A DNA stretch of 25,882 nt, from positions 1-25,882 of the IMG/VR virus record IMGVR_UViG_3300024999_000353; one strand, 5' to 3'. Source of the DNA: a virus. The position numbers and the translations under genes are program-made. The notes under the pieces were generated by a model. It saw nothing but the letters and a program-made list of their open reading frames with translations. It was not told the origin of the DNA and searched no databases. Of this stretch, positions 16,120 to 23,834 are shown one piece after another; the first letter of the stretch is position 1; every line of letters begins with the position of its first letter.

Positions 16120-17910
16120 TTAAAATCTAAATTCCTTTGCATTTTCCACATTAAAATCTATTATATTTACTTGTGGAAAATCATTATTATTCCATTTATT
16201 AATTTCAAACTCACCAATAACATCCATTTTTATTTTATTAGTTTTTGATTTTGATAACCCTTTATGTGACTTCATAATCATTTTATTATATGTATCTTCA
16301 CCAGAAAATTTTTTAATAAATGAAATTTTATTATTACCTATATTTTTTTCAAACTTAATTAAATTTCTTTTTTCTCCCAATAATTGAATATCAGTTACTT
16401 GTAAAATTATCTGTGTAATAGCAAAAATAGGTTTTCTTAATGTATTTCCCCATATATTTTCCCATTGACCAATTTGAAGCACATGTTTTTCTTTTAATTT
16501 CCCTACAGGTATTTCATAATCAACTAAATAAACATCCTCTATATCTATATCTTTGAAAAATTCGTTAAGTTTGTTTTGTGTTTCTTGAATTTTACTTTCT
16601 TTAATTTGATGTCCTCCTGCGTTATTATGGCCACCCACCATAATAAACGTATCTAGCTCTTTTAATATATCCATAAAAGATTCTACTGGAAATAAATTAT
16701 AATTTCTAAAACTACCTCCATATATTATTTCATTGTTTTTCTCTTTCATTTTTTTTAAAATAATTATTGGTCGTTTATAAATGTTAGTTAATTTATTAGC
16801 TACTAAACCAGTAAATGATTTCTCTAAAATATCAGTAGCATCCACAATTATAACTTTATTATTATTTAATTTTTGTGTCTCAATTATTTCTATTAATTGT
16901 TCCATTGATTTAGTAACTAATTTATCTTGTCTTGATTTTATATTGTTGCTTTCTCTAACCATCGTTTTTTGTAGAGTATGTATTTCAACTGGAGGTTTAT
17001 CATCTGTTTTCTTTTTCCTTCTAGGTTGATATTCTCTTAAATCTTCTATTCCTAAAAAAGCATTAATCAAATCCATTTTTTCTTCTTGTGTACCAATTCT
17101 TGTGACAGCATTAATAAAAGGTGCTATTTTCCAACCAACGAATTCAAAATTTATTGATTCTTCTTCTTTTTTGTTTTTAATTAAAAATTCTTTAATAAAA
17201 TTATTATTTATTTTTTTTAATCCTTCAATAGCTAAATATCTAGTTTCATAATTTCTTAAATCCATTGAATCCCCAACGATACCAATTGCAACTAAATCTA
17301 AATCATTTTCTGCAAAATCTAATCCATATTTTTTGTCATATTCTTTAATAAACTTATAAACAACCCCTGCCCCACTTAAAGTAGGATTAGGATATTGTCC
17401 ATCTTGACAATTGATAACTATTGCATAGGGATTATCTTCTTCAATAGTATGATGATCTAAAATTAATATATCTACATCTCTTGTTTCTATTAATTCTTTA
17501 GACTGTTTAACATCTGATGTTCCAGCATCTGGAATTATTAATAAATCAAATTCATATTGTTCTAAATTTTTAACAATAATACCATGAATTTTATTATCAT
17601 TCATTGAATGTGTAATATCAATATTGTTATTTATATTTTTAATGTAATTATGAATTATTGTTGCTGAAGTAAGTCCATCTTGATCAACATCATCTATAAT
17701 ATGTATTTTACTATTATTTTCAATATGCCAATTAAGCATATTAAGACCACGTTCCATATTTTTAAATAATATTCCATCATGTAAAACTGATCCATTTATA
17801 TTTAATAATTCTTTTGGATTTTCAACACCTCTGTTTTTTAATAATATATCTAATAATTCATCTTCTGTAATTAAATCGTAACCTTTGTTCAACACTTTAT
17901 ATTTAATAAT
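16120..17910 (-). CDS. recJ: RecJ-like DHH single-strand exonuclease, probable ATT start
   Basis: A 5'-3' ssDNA exonuclease or nanoRNase-like DHH/DHHA1 phosphoesterase. Motifs (numbered from the GTG codon): DDVDQDGLTSA (68-78), IIPDAGTSD (about 119-127), LDHHTIEED (145-153), IGIVGDSMDLRN, and the DHHA1 motif GGHNNAGGH (about 445). The C-terminal OB-like extension is retained. The shortest standard start is GTG 17895, but it lies 20 nt from the only SD (GGAG, 17919-17916). Five bases after that SD is ATT ATT AAA TAT AAA, giving (M)IKYKVLNKGYDLITEDELL, which looks like the natural family N-terminus, so ATT (17910) is preferred. It ends 42 nt before the dnaE GTG start. Confidence 0.9.
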   Translation of the reverse strand: MIKYKVLNKGYDLITEDELLDILLKNRGVENPKELLNINGSVLHDGILFKNMERGLNMLNWHIENNSKIHIIDDVDQDGLTSATIIHNYIKNINNNIDITHSMNDNKIHGIIVKNLEQYEFDLLIIPDAGTSDVKQSKELIETRDVDILILDHHTIEEDNPYAIVINCQDGQYPNPTLSGAGVVYKFIKEYDKKYGLDFAENDLDLVAIGIVGDSMDLRNYETRYLAIEGLKKINNNFIKEFLIKNKKEEESINFEFVGWKIAPFINAVTRIGTQEEKMDLINAFLGIEDLREYQPRRKKKTDDKPPVEIHTLQKTMVRESNNIKSRQDKLVTKSMEQLIEIIETQKLNNNKVIIVDATDILEKSFTGLVANKLTNIYKRPIIILKKMKEKNNEIIYGGSFRNYNLFPVESFMDILKELDTFIMVGGHNNAGGHQIKESKIQETQNKLNEFFKDIDIEDVYLVDYEIPVGKLKEKHVLQIGQWENIWGNTLRKPIFAITQIILQVTDIQLLGEKRNLIKFEKNIGNNKISFIKKFSGEDTYNKMIMKSHKGLSKSKTNKIKMDVIGEFEINKWNNNDFPQVNIIDFNVENAKEFRF

Positions 17911-17921
17911 AACATCTCCTT

Positions 17922-19058
17922 TTAAATTATCATTTCTCTTAATTCTTCTAGATCATCTATGTAATATCGTTCTCTATATAATTCCTCAAATATTTTTTTA
18001 CTACAATCTATTGGTGAATCCTTATATCCAATCCTAAAATCCCAACATACAATTATTGATACATTACAATATGGCATAAGTATTTCTGATATTTTTATTA
18101 GTCTTTTTATATAATTCTCATACTCTTTCCATGCTTTTGAATTCTTATCTATATTCTCATCATCTATTAATTCGATTTGATATTGTTTATCAAATGCAAT
18201 AATAATTTCTTCAATTCCTAATGATAATAATAAATCTCTTTGATAAAGACTCAAACTCATTCCGCATAATGCGATACTAATATTATTTTCTTGACCGTAA
18301 TAACTACTATATAACATCACTGCTTTTTCTGATTCAAAAATAATTGCTTTTTTAAATTGTTTTATATTATCCTGATTTTGAAATATCCCATAAAGATTAA
18401 AAGACATTGGATATTTATAAGTAAGATTTTGAATAGTAATTGGCATATATTTTTTACCATTTTCAATCTCATGCTTAAAAAATGTCCTTCCTCTTATACC
18501 TACTAAATTTCCATTAATATCATAGTGAGGAATAATTGCTTTATTTTGATTTATATAAAATTTAATTTGAAATATATCTGCAATTTCATCTTTTATTCCT
18601 TCATCATACCATGATAAAGGAATGTAATCATCAAACATATTTAATATATATTTATCATATGTAGGAAGTTGTATTATTCTATCTTCTTTTTTGTAAAGAT
18701 GAAGTTTTAAAAAATCTAAATCCTTATTTTGTATTTCTCGTTTTTGTAATCCTCTTTTTAATTTCTTGAATCTTGAAATTCCTTTAAAATTACAAATGTA
18801 ATTATAAGATTCAGTAAAATCAATTCCTTTAGCAGACATAATAACATCAAACAAACTTAATGATCCACAACAAGTAAAACATTGAAAAAATTTACTATCT
18901 GTAAAATAATATAATTTATTACTATTTCCTCCATGACAAACAGTATTGAAATAAATATTTCCTTTATCATCTAATTTATAATTATCTGATCCTAAATCTT
19001 TTAATATATTAATAATATCTTCAGTAGTAATTAAATTAATTAATTCGTTTCTATCCAC
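17922..19058 (-). CDS. dnaG: DnaG-type primase
   Basis: Makes RNA primers for DNA synthesis. The N-terminal zinc-binding domain reads VCHGGNSNKLYYF…FQCFTCCGSLSLFDVI (residues 40-73), a phage version of the CHC2 zinc finger. The central region VGIRGRTFF fits the polymerase core, and a TOPRIM domain follows with Glu in AIIFESEKAVML and the Asp strand IIIAFDKQY. At 378 residues it is shorter than bacterial DnaG and has no obvious C-terminal helicase-interaction domain. The GTG start overlaps the end of the helicase gene by 19 nt, indicating coupled expression. Confidence 0.88.
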   Translation of the reverse strand: MDRNELINLITTEDIINILKDLGSDNYKLDDKGNIYFNTVCHGGNSNKLYYFTDSKFFQCFTCCGSLSLFDVIMSAKGIDFTESYNYICNFKGISRFKKLKRGLQKREIQNKDLDFLKLHLYKKEDRIIQLPTYDKYILNMFDDYIPLSWYDEGIKDEIADIFQIKFYINQNKAIIPHYDINGNLVGIRGRTFFKHEIENGKKYMPITIQNLTYKYPMSFNLYGIFQNQDNIKQFKKAIIFESEKAVMLYSSYYGQENNISIALCGMSLSLYQRDLLLSLGIEEIIIAFDKQYQIELIDDENIDKNSKAWKEYENYIKRLIKISEILMPYCNVSIIVCWDFRIGYKDSPIDCSKKIFEELYRERYYIDDLEELREMII

Positions 19059-20647
19059 GGTAAATCACTCTTTTCGGTGACTTTATCTTCTAATTCTATA
19101 ATCGTTTTATCTATAGATATTGGTTCGTAATCTCTATTTGTACAAAATAAATCTATTGTTTTCATATTTCCTAAATTTTGATGACACCATATTTTAACTT
19201 CTTCTGTGATTTCACCAAATCTATTTTTATATATTGTATAGCATATATTAGGATTTATAGTTTTATTTAACCCTTTACTTTTTTGAATTAATGGTTGTAT
19301 GTAATCAAGTTCTTTTTTTGTAGGAGCAAAAACAATAATTCCTACATCAGCTTTGTTTGGTAATGATCTGGCTCCTTTTACAGCCCTTTGATCTCTAACA
19401 TTGTCTCTACGTGCTTCATCTGTTGTTTGTGTAAAACCAAAAATTACAATATCATAATCTGTGGCTAATTTTTTGATATTTGCAGAAAGATTTAATAATA
19501 CTTGATCTTCTCTTGCTGACATTCCTTTAATTGATTGAACGTATTCTGCAATCAACGCTTGAGTTAATTCAAGATAATCAATTGCAAGGACATCTAACCC
19601 TTCTTTAAGTTTATATCTATCTATAGTATTTCTTAGATATGATAAGTCATAATTAGATTCATCTTCTAAATAAATTTTAGCTTGTTTTATATATTCTATT
19701 GCTTTATCAATTCTTTTTTCTTCTTCTTTAGTTAAAATATTTTTTTTAATTTTATATTCTTCTACTCCACTAACGAATGCCCACATCATAGGTTCTAATT
19801 CTTCATATATTTTCATTTCTGTTCCTATGTATAGACCTACATTATTTTGACCATTAAGATTAGGTAGAAAATCTTCCTTGTCATGATCCCACAAATAAGG
19901 ACAACAAATCAACAATAATCTTTCTATAGCACATCTGCTTTTACCTTTCCCACTATCTCTTGTCTCAAGAAAGAATCCTCCTTTTAAAGCACCTCTTGTA
20001 AGTGTATTTATATATTTACTTTCAAGTCCATATCCATAACATGGAGATTTCTTCATTTTAATTCTTAATTCCTCTGCATTATCTCCAGATTTTCGTCGCT
20101 TTGATGAATCTTTTATAAAAAATTTCTCTTTAATATTAAAATTTTTTCTATCAAAATGTTGTTGTATTTCATTTAACGTCATAGATTCAAATTTTTCTTG
20201 TTGTCGTTTAATGATCACATGATCTATTTCTTCCATATCCAATATTTCTGATATGTCTATACCTTCATTCATATAACTTCTTAATAAAGATAATTTTCTA
20301 ATTTTATTATAATAATATTCATAATTAACAACATTTGCATCTTCATATATTTGAGATAACCACTCAAGATTCTTTTCATTTTCAAATAATAAAACATATC
20401 CCTTTGGATCGTTTGTATTTAAATATGTTTCAATGTCTGAAATTTTAATTTCCTTTAATTCTTGAAGAGACAAATTATAAATACAGGTAAAAGTTAATTT
20501 ATGTATGCCATTTGGAAAATCTTCATTTACATTTAATATAAATTTTTTGTCTTTTAATAAATAAGGATCTTTCATTAAACATCCTAATACTTGACAAGAT
20601 GCTCGTTTATCAAAATACTTTTCAATTTGTTTTTTAGTTATCCTCAT
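19040..20647 (-). CDS. dnaB: DnaB-family replicative helicase
   Basis: Hexameric RecA-fold helicase, 535 residues. An N-terminal helical domain (SCQVLGCLMKDPYLL) is followed by a linker and then the ATPase core: GGFFLETRDSGKGKSR (Walker A, about 230-237), LDVLAIDYLELTQ (Walker B, about 348), FGFTQTTDEARRD (Gln sensor) and VKGARSLPNKADVGIIV. The first Gly of the GxxxxGK[S/T] motif appears replaced by Arg (RDSGKGKS), a small departure from the consensus. ATG 20647 has GGGAGG six bases ahead and overlaps the upstream gene by 14 nt. It precedes the primase, as expected for a helicase-primase pair. Confidence 0.88.
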   Translation of the reverse strand: MRITKKQIEKYFDKRASCQVLGCLMKDPYLLKDKKFILNVNEDFPNGIHKLTFTCIYNLSLQELKEIKISDIETYLNTNDPKGYVLLFENEKNLEWLSQIYEDANVVNYEYYYNKIRKLSLLRSYMNEGIDISEILDMEEIDHVIIKRQQEKFESMTLNEIQQHFDRKNFNIKEKFFIKDSSKRRKSGDNAEELRIKMKKSPCYGYGLESKYINTLTRGALKGGFFLETRDSGKGKSRCAIERLLLICCPYLWDHDKEDFLPNLNGQNNVGLYIGTEMKIYEELEPMMWAFVSGVEEYKIKKNILTKEEEKRIDKAIEYIKQAKIYLEDESNYDLSYLRNTIDRYKLKEGLDVLAIDYLELTQALIAEYVQSIKGMSAREDQVLLNLSANIKKLATDYDIVIFGFTQTTDEARRDNVRDQRAVKGARSLPNKADVGIIVFAPTKKELDYIQPLIQKSKGLNKTINPNICYTIYKNRFGEITEEVKIWCHQNLGNMKTIDLFCTNRDYEPISIDKTIIELEDKVTEKSDLPWIETN

Positions 20648-21152
20648 TATTTTCCTCCCAATTTATTTGCAATGGTAGAGGCTCTTTGATATTGATTTGC
20701 TTATTTATTATTTTTGTTTTTATTTTTATAATTTGTTCATTATTAGCAAATTCATCTGCTTTATCTTCTAAACTAAATATCTTATTATAATGATTTTTAG
20801 CTTTATCATAATAATAAGGTATAATACCTAATCCAGTTTCATCTAAAACTTTATTTTCTAGTACATCATAATAGTATAATAAAGTATAATACATACCTAT
20901 ATTAGTATATTCATATTCAGTTCGATAATTTTTTAATTGTTGAAACATCATACCTGTTGGAACTTTTATATTATATAATTTACATATATATTGAAATAAC
21001 AAATCCCAGTCATTTTTATATTTATCAGATTCTTCTTCTTTTGCTTTTAAACATTTACTACAGTATTTTTTGCTATTTTTAATTGTTAATTCTTCTTTAT
21101 CAAAAGATTCTTTACATATACAACACTTTAATTGTTTTTGTTTTTTCTCCAT
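20634..21152 (-). CDS. Zinc-finger protein next to helicase, possible helicase loader
   Basis: 172 residues. An N-terminal zinc ribbon (CCICKESFD…YCSKC, about 10-38) is joined to a helical domain containing LFQYICKLYNIKVPTGMMFQQLKNY and GLGIIPYYYDKAKNHY, a block I have seen in Firmicutes phage proteins near replicative helicases. Its position immediately upstream of dnaB, with overlapping coding, suggests a helicase loader or replisome organiser, but this is inference from context only. Confidence 0.65.
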   Translation of the reverse strand: MEKKQKQLKCCICKESFDKEELTIKNSKKYCSKCLKAKEEESDKYKNDWDLLFQYICKLYNIKVPTGMMFQQLKNYRTEYEYTNIGMYYTLLYYYDVLENKVLDETGLGIIPYYYDKAKNHYNKIFSLEDKADEFANNEQIIKIKTKIINKQINIKEPLPLQINWEENNEDN

Positions 21153-21172
21153 AAATAACCTACCTTTTAATA

Positions 21173-21202
21173 AATAAAGAGGTAGAAATCTACCTCTTTA
21201 TT
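21173..21202. terminator. Perfect 14-bp intergenic hairpin
   Basis: AATAAAGAGGTAGA (21173-21186) pairs perfectly with 21189-21202, loop of two bases. It lies between the Sak4-like stop and the SD of the zinc-finger gene. A U-rich stretch follows in the leftward RNA, but not a clean run, so partial termination or RNA processing is as likely as full termination. Confidence 0.6.
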
Positions 21203-21219
21203 CTTTTATAATGTTATTC

Positions 21220-22245
21220 TTAACCCTCTAATTCCTCTAATAATTCTTCTAAATCTTGTTTAATTCTCATCAGAGGCTGAATTTGTTTTTTAGTTGATTC
21301 GCTAACAGTAATATCCTCTCCAAGATGTTCAGCAACAATATCTGCATATTCTTCAAGTTTATCAAATTCTTCAAATCGTGCAAATAATTCTCCAATAGAT
21401 TCTTTTAATTCTTCATGTGTAGGTTCTTCACCTTCGTAAATTTCTCTTTGTGCTTTATAATTAATATCATCTTCTTGACCAGACATTTCTTTTTCTTTAA
21501 TTAAACCTGCAACAATAATCTTCTCTAAATTTTCTGCTGTAAAATCTTCAATATATCTTTCTGTATAAATATTTCTGCATCGAGCAAAGAATTCATCTGT
21601 TTCTGCTAAATAACCACTAGAATGAATTGGATTTCCTTCATCATCTATACCATTTGATTTTAAATATACAACATAATCAGAATTATTACGCATTGGAGCA
21701 ATATTTCTTTCGTCACCTTCAATAACAAATTTATCTTTATCTTTATCAAATTTTTCATGTCCAAGAAAAACCACAGTAAATCCTAATTTTAATAATTTAT
21801 TAACTTGATTAAACATTTCATCTTGATATTCTTGCCATAAACCATATCCTTTATTACCTGTTTTAATACTTGTTGAGCCAAATTTCTCAGTTATGTAATC
21901 TCTACACCATCTACCCATAGTTTCCATTCCATCACAAATAAGTGTTACTTGTTCTTGTTGAACTATTTTTTGCCATTTTCTATTACTTAAAGTTTTTAAA
22001 TGACCTGTAAAATCACTCCATTTATTTGCTTTTAAAACAATAGCACCACTAATTCCATTTAAACCTTCTTCAAAAGGAATAAACACTGGATTTTTGAATT
22101 TTGATGTTTGATATGTTTTTCCCAGATCGTTATAACCATAAATTGTAATTATTTTACCTCTTAAATCTGTCGTAATTTTACTTACTTTAGCTCTATCTCT
22201 AAATGTTTCTTCAACTAAACTTAATAAATCATTTGAAATTGCCAT
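21220..22245 (-). CDS. Sak4-like RecA-fold ATPase (single-strand annealing/recombination)
   Basis: 341 residues from ATG 22245; GGAGG lies 11 nt ahead, and the longer frame from 22263 contains that SD. Walker A GYNDLGKT (residues 37-44), Walker B VTLICDGMET (Asp105), and VVFLGHEK (sensor strand) fit the AAA_24/Sak4 group of phage recombinases. These work with the phage SSB to anneal DNA. The next upstream gene is the SSB-like protein, the usual arrangement. The C-terminal 90 residues are acidic and helical. Confidence 0.82.
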   Translation of the reverse strand: MAISNDLLSLVEETFRDRAKVSKITTDLRGKIITIYGYNDLGKTYQTSKFKNPVFIPFEEGLNGISGAIVLKANKWSDFTGHLKTLSNRKWQKIVQQEQVTLICDGMETMGRWCRDYITEKFGSTSIKTGNKGYGLWQEYQDEMFNQVNKLLKLGFTVVFLGHEKFDKDKDKFVIEGDERNIAPMRNNSDYVVYLKSNGIDDEGNPIHSSGYLAETDEFFARCRNIYTERYIEDFTAENLEKIIVAGLIKEKEMSGQEDDINYKAQREIYEGEEPTHEELKESIGELFARFEEFDKLEEYADIVAEHLGEDITVSESTKKQIQPLMRIKQDLEELLEELEG

Positions 22246-22262
22246 AAATATATATTCCTCCA

Positions 22263-22307
22263 TTTTATTTTTATTTTATTTTTATTTTATTTTTATTTTA
22301 TTTTTAT
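22263..22307. repeat. 11-bp tandem repeat (TTTTATTTTTA type), about four copies
   Basis: A nearly perfect run of an 11-bp A/T unit between the hairpin at 22313-22354 and the Sak4-like SD. In the leftward RNA it gives an unstructured A-rich leader. As DNA, the helical period would phase the A-tracts. Confidence 0.7.
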
Positions 22308-22312
22308 ATAAT

Positions 22313-22354
22313 AAGTTAATAAGAAAGAAGAAATCTCTTCTTTCTTATTAACTT
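22313..22354. terminator. Perfect 19-bp intergenic hairpin
   Basis: AAGTTAATAAGAAAGAAGA (22313-22331) pairs perfectly with 22336-22354 around the loop AATC. It follows the SSB-like gene by 11 nt. Leftward, the RNA after the stem is AU-rich without a long U-run, so it may be a terminator, an attenuator or a 3'-end stabiliser of the abundant SSB mRNA. Confidence 0.65.
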
Positions 22355-22365
22355 TAAATACCAAC

Positions 22366-23325
22366 TTAAAACTTAGGACGTTCTCTTCTTGTATTTGTCT
22401 CTGATCCTTTATTATTTAATCCTTTTCCTTTTTTATTTTCAACAGGTTCTTCATTTTTCTTATTTTCAATTTCATTATCTCTTTCAATTTTAGCTTTTTT
22501 AATAAGTTCTGGATCAAATTCTTTTTCTTCGTCTTCTTGAATATCTGCACCAAGAATAATTAATTCATTAACATATTCTCTGTGTTCTTCAATTTTTGCT
22601 TTACCTAAAGTCCCACCTTTTTTAGTTTTAATAATTTTACTTTGATAATTGATATTGCCCCACAATTCTAATGTCATACCTTCTTCAACAGAATTTAAAA
22701 TATCTTCACCAAAATCATATTCTTCACCTTCATCATCAATAATTGTTCCTGCAATAAATTCCATAGGAATAACTTTCCCACCGTATACAGGTGTCCATCC
22801 AGAAATTATTGTTCTGCCAGTTTCTTCATCGTTTTTTATTTCTTCTTTAACTGATGTAACATACATTTCTACATCAAAATCAGCTTTATAATCTTCAGAT
22901 TTAATGCTATTATCAATAGAAACAGTACCAAAACCTAATTCAATAGTAATTTTGGTTTTTACTTCTTCAGCTTCTTTAATTTTAAATATTTCTTCTTTAA
23001 AATGCGGTACAAATTCTTTATTACCAAATACTCTTACTTTAGTTACATTTTCTCGATCTTCATCATTCTTACAATCTGCAAGTGTTAATTGTTCTCCTTT
23101 AATAAATTTATCTAGAGTCTCAAAAACTTTTTTAGCTTTACCATCTTTATTTTTCTCTTTTACAAAAACTTTTATTTCTAATTCTGAAAATTCACCAGTT
23201 TTAATAATTAGAGAACCATTTATATAGTTACCATCTTTATCTTTATTAAATTTTAATTTATGTTCTTTAACTTCACCTGTTAATGTAACATTGTTGATAC
23301 CTTGTCTTAATTCATTATTTGCCAT
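22366..23325 (-). CDS. ssb: Single-stranded DNA-binding (OB-fold-like) replication protein
   Basis: 319 residues; NNVTLTGEVKEHKLKFNKDKDG at the start is typical of OB-fold SSB strands. A repeated beta-rich segment (FGTVSIDNSIKSEDYKADFDVEMYVTSVK…GWTPVYGGKVIPMEFIAG) and a low-complexity Lys/Glu/Asn-rich tail follow. Firmicutes phages of this type encode such large SSB-like proteins upstream of Sak4 recombinases. The exact family is not certain, and the tail lacks the DDDIPF-like ending of bacterial SSB. ATG behind AAAGGAG. Confidence 0.72.
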   Translation of the reverse strand: MANNELRQGINNVTLTGEVKEHKLKFNKDKDGNYINGSLIIKTGEFSELEIKVFVKEKNKDGKAKKVFETLDKFIKGEQLTLADCKNDEDRENVTKVRVFGNKEFVPHFKEEIFKIKEAEEVKTKITIELGFGTVSIDNSIKSEDYKADFDVEMYVTSVKEEIKNDEETGRTIISGWTPVYGGKVIPMEFIAGTIIDDEGEEYDFGEDILNSVEEGMTLELWGNINYQSKIIKTKKGGTLGKAKIEEHREYVNELIILGADIQEDEEKEFDPELIKKAKIERDNEIENKKNEEPVENKKGKGLNNKGSETNTRRERPKF

Positions 23326-23416
23326 ATGTATAATTATCTCCTTTATATATGTATTTTTATTTTATTATTCTTACTAACTATTTAATCTATTAACCTATTA
23401 AAGTAAACCTTACCTC

Positions 23417-23659
23417 TTATTCTTCATCTTCTCCATTATCACCACCCTTATCTACTTCATCTACTTCAATATCCTGTTTAGTTGACTCACTCACACTAAT
23501 ACTAATATCACCTTCAATAAAAATTTTAAAATCATCTAAACTAAGAACATCTACTTCTTCACTTTTCTTATCATAAATATGCAATCCTTCCTCATCAATC
23601 TTTACTAATTGACCTTTTGCCTTAAGTGTGTTTTTAATTTCTTGTTCTTTTGTAATCAT
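23417..23659 (-). CDS. Small acidic hypothetical protein (80 aa)
   Basis: Lys/Glu-rich N-terminus, central ISVSESTKQDIEVD and a strongly acidic end (GGDNGEDEE). The phrase VSESTK also occurs in the Sak4-like protein (ITVSESTKKQIQ). First gene after the promoter at 23745-23774. ATG behind AAAAGGAG. Function unknown. Confidence 0.65.
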   Translation of the reverse strand: MITKEQEIKNTLKAKGQLVKIDEEGLHIYDKKSEEVDVLSLDDFKIFIEGDISISVSESTKQDIEVDEVDKGGDNGEDEE

Positions 23660-23744
23660 AAATCATTTCTCCTTTTCATTTTAATTTTTTATTTTGTTTT
23701 TAGGATTTGTGTTTAATCTTAAATCCCTTACTCGATCCTTGCTT

Positions 23745-23774
23745 ATTATAACATTTATATTATCATTCTGTCAA
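23745..23774 (-). promoter_or_regulatory. Strong promoter with extended -10
   Basis: TTGACA (23774-23769), 18-bp spacer ending TGT, TATAAT (23750-23745), on the minus strand: consensus -35, extended -10. It drives the acidic-protein/SSB/Sak4 part of the block, separately from the ligase. Confidence 0.75.
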
Positions 23775-23815
23775 GAGATATTTTATTTATTTTTATTTTA
23801 CTTCCCTTGACAGAA
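23766..23815. repeat. 10-bp inverted repeat covering two -35 boxes
   Basis: TTCTGTCAAG (23766-23775) and CTTGACAGAA (23806-23815) are exact reverse complements, 30 nt apart. Each arm contains the TTGACA of one of two back-to-back promoters. Confidence 0.7.
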
Positions 23816-23834
23816 ATTAATAACTATTTATAAT
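23807..23834 (+). promoter_or_regulatory. Promoter-like sequence pointing antisense into ligase gene
   Basis: TTGACA (23807-23812), 16-bp spacer, TATAAT (23829-23834) on the plus strand, the only consensus promoter seen in that direction. Transcription would run antisense to the ligase 3' end. No open reading frame of note lies downstream, so any product would be an antisense RNA. Confidence 0.5.

Noticed and set aside
16078-16151. DnaE starting at ATG 16151 in one frame
   Set aside because: That frame translates the PHP motif region into nonsense (no HLHVHSEY) and has no SD; the GTG start plus a +1 shift gives the conserved protein.
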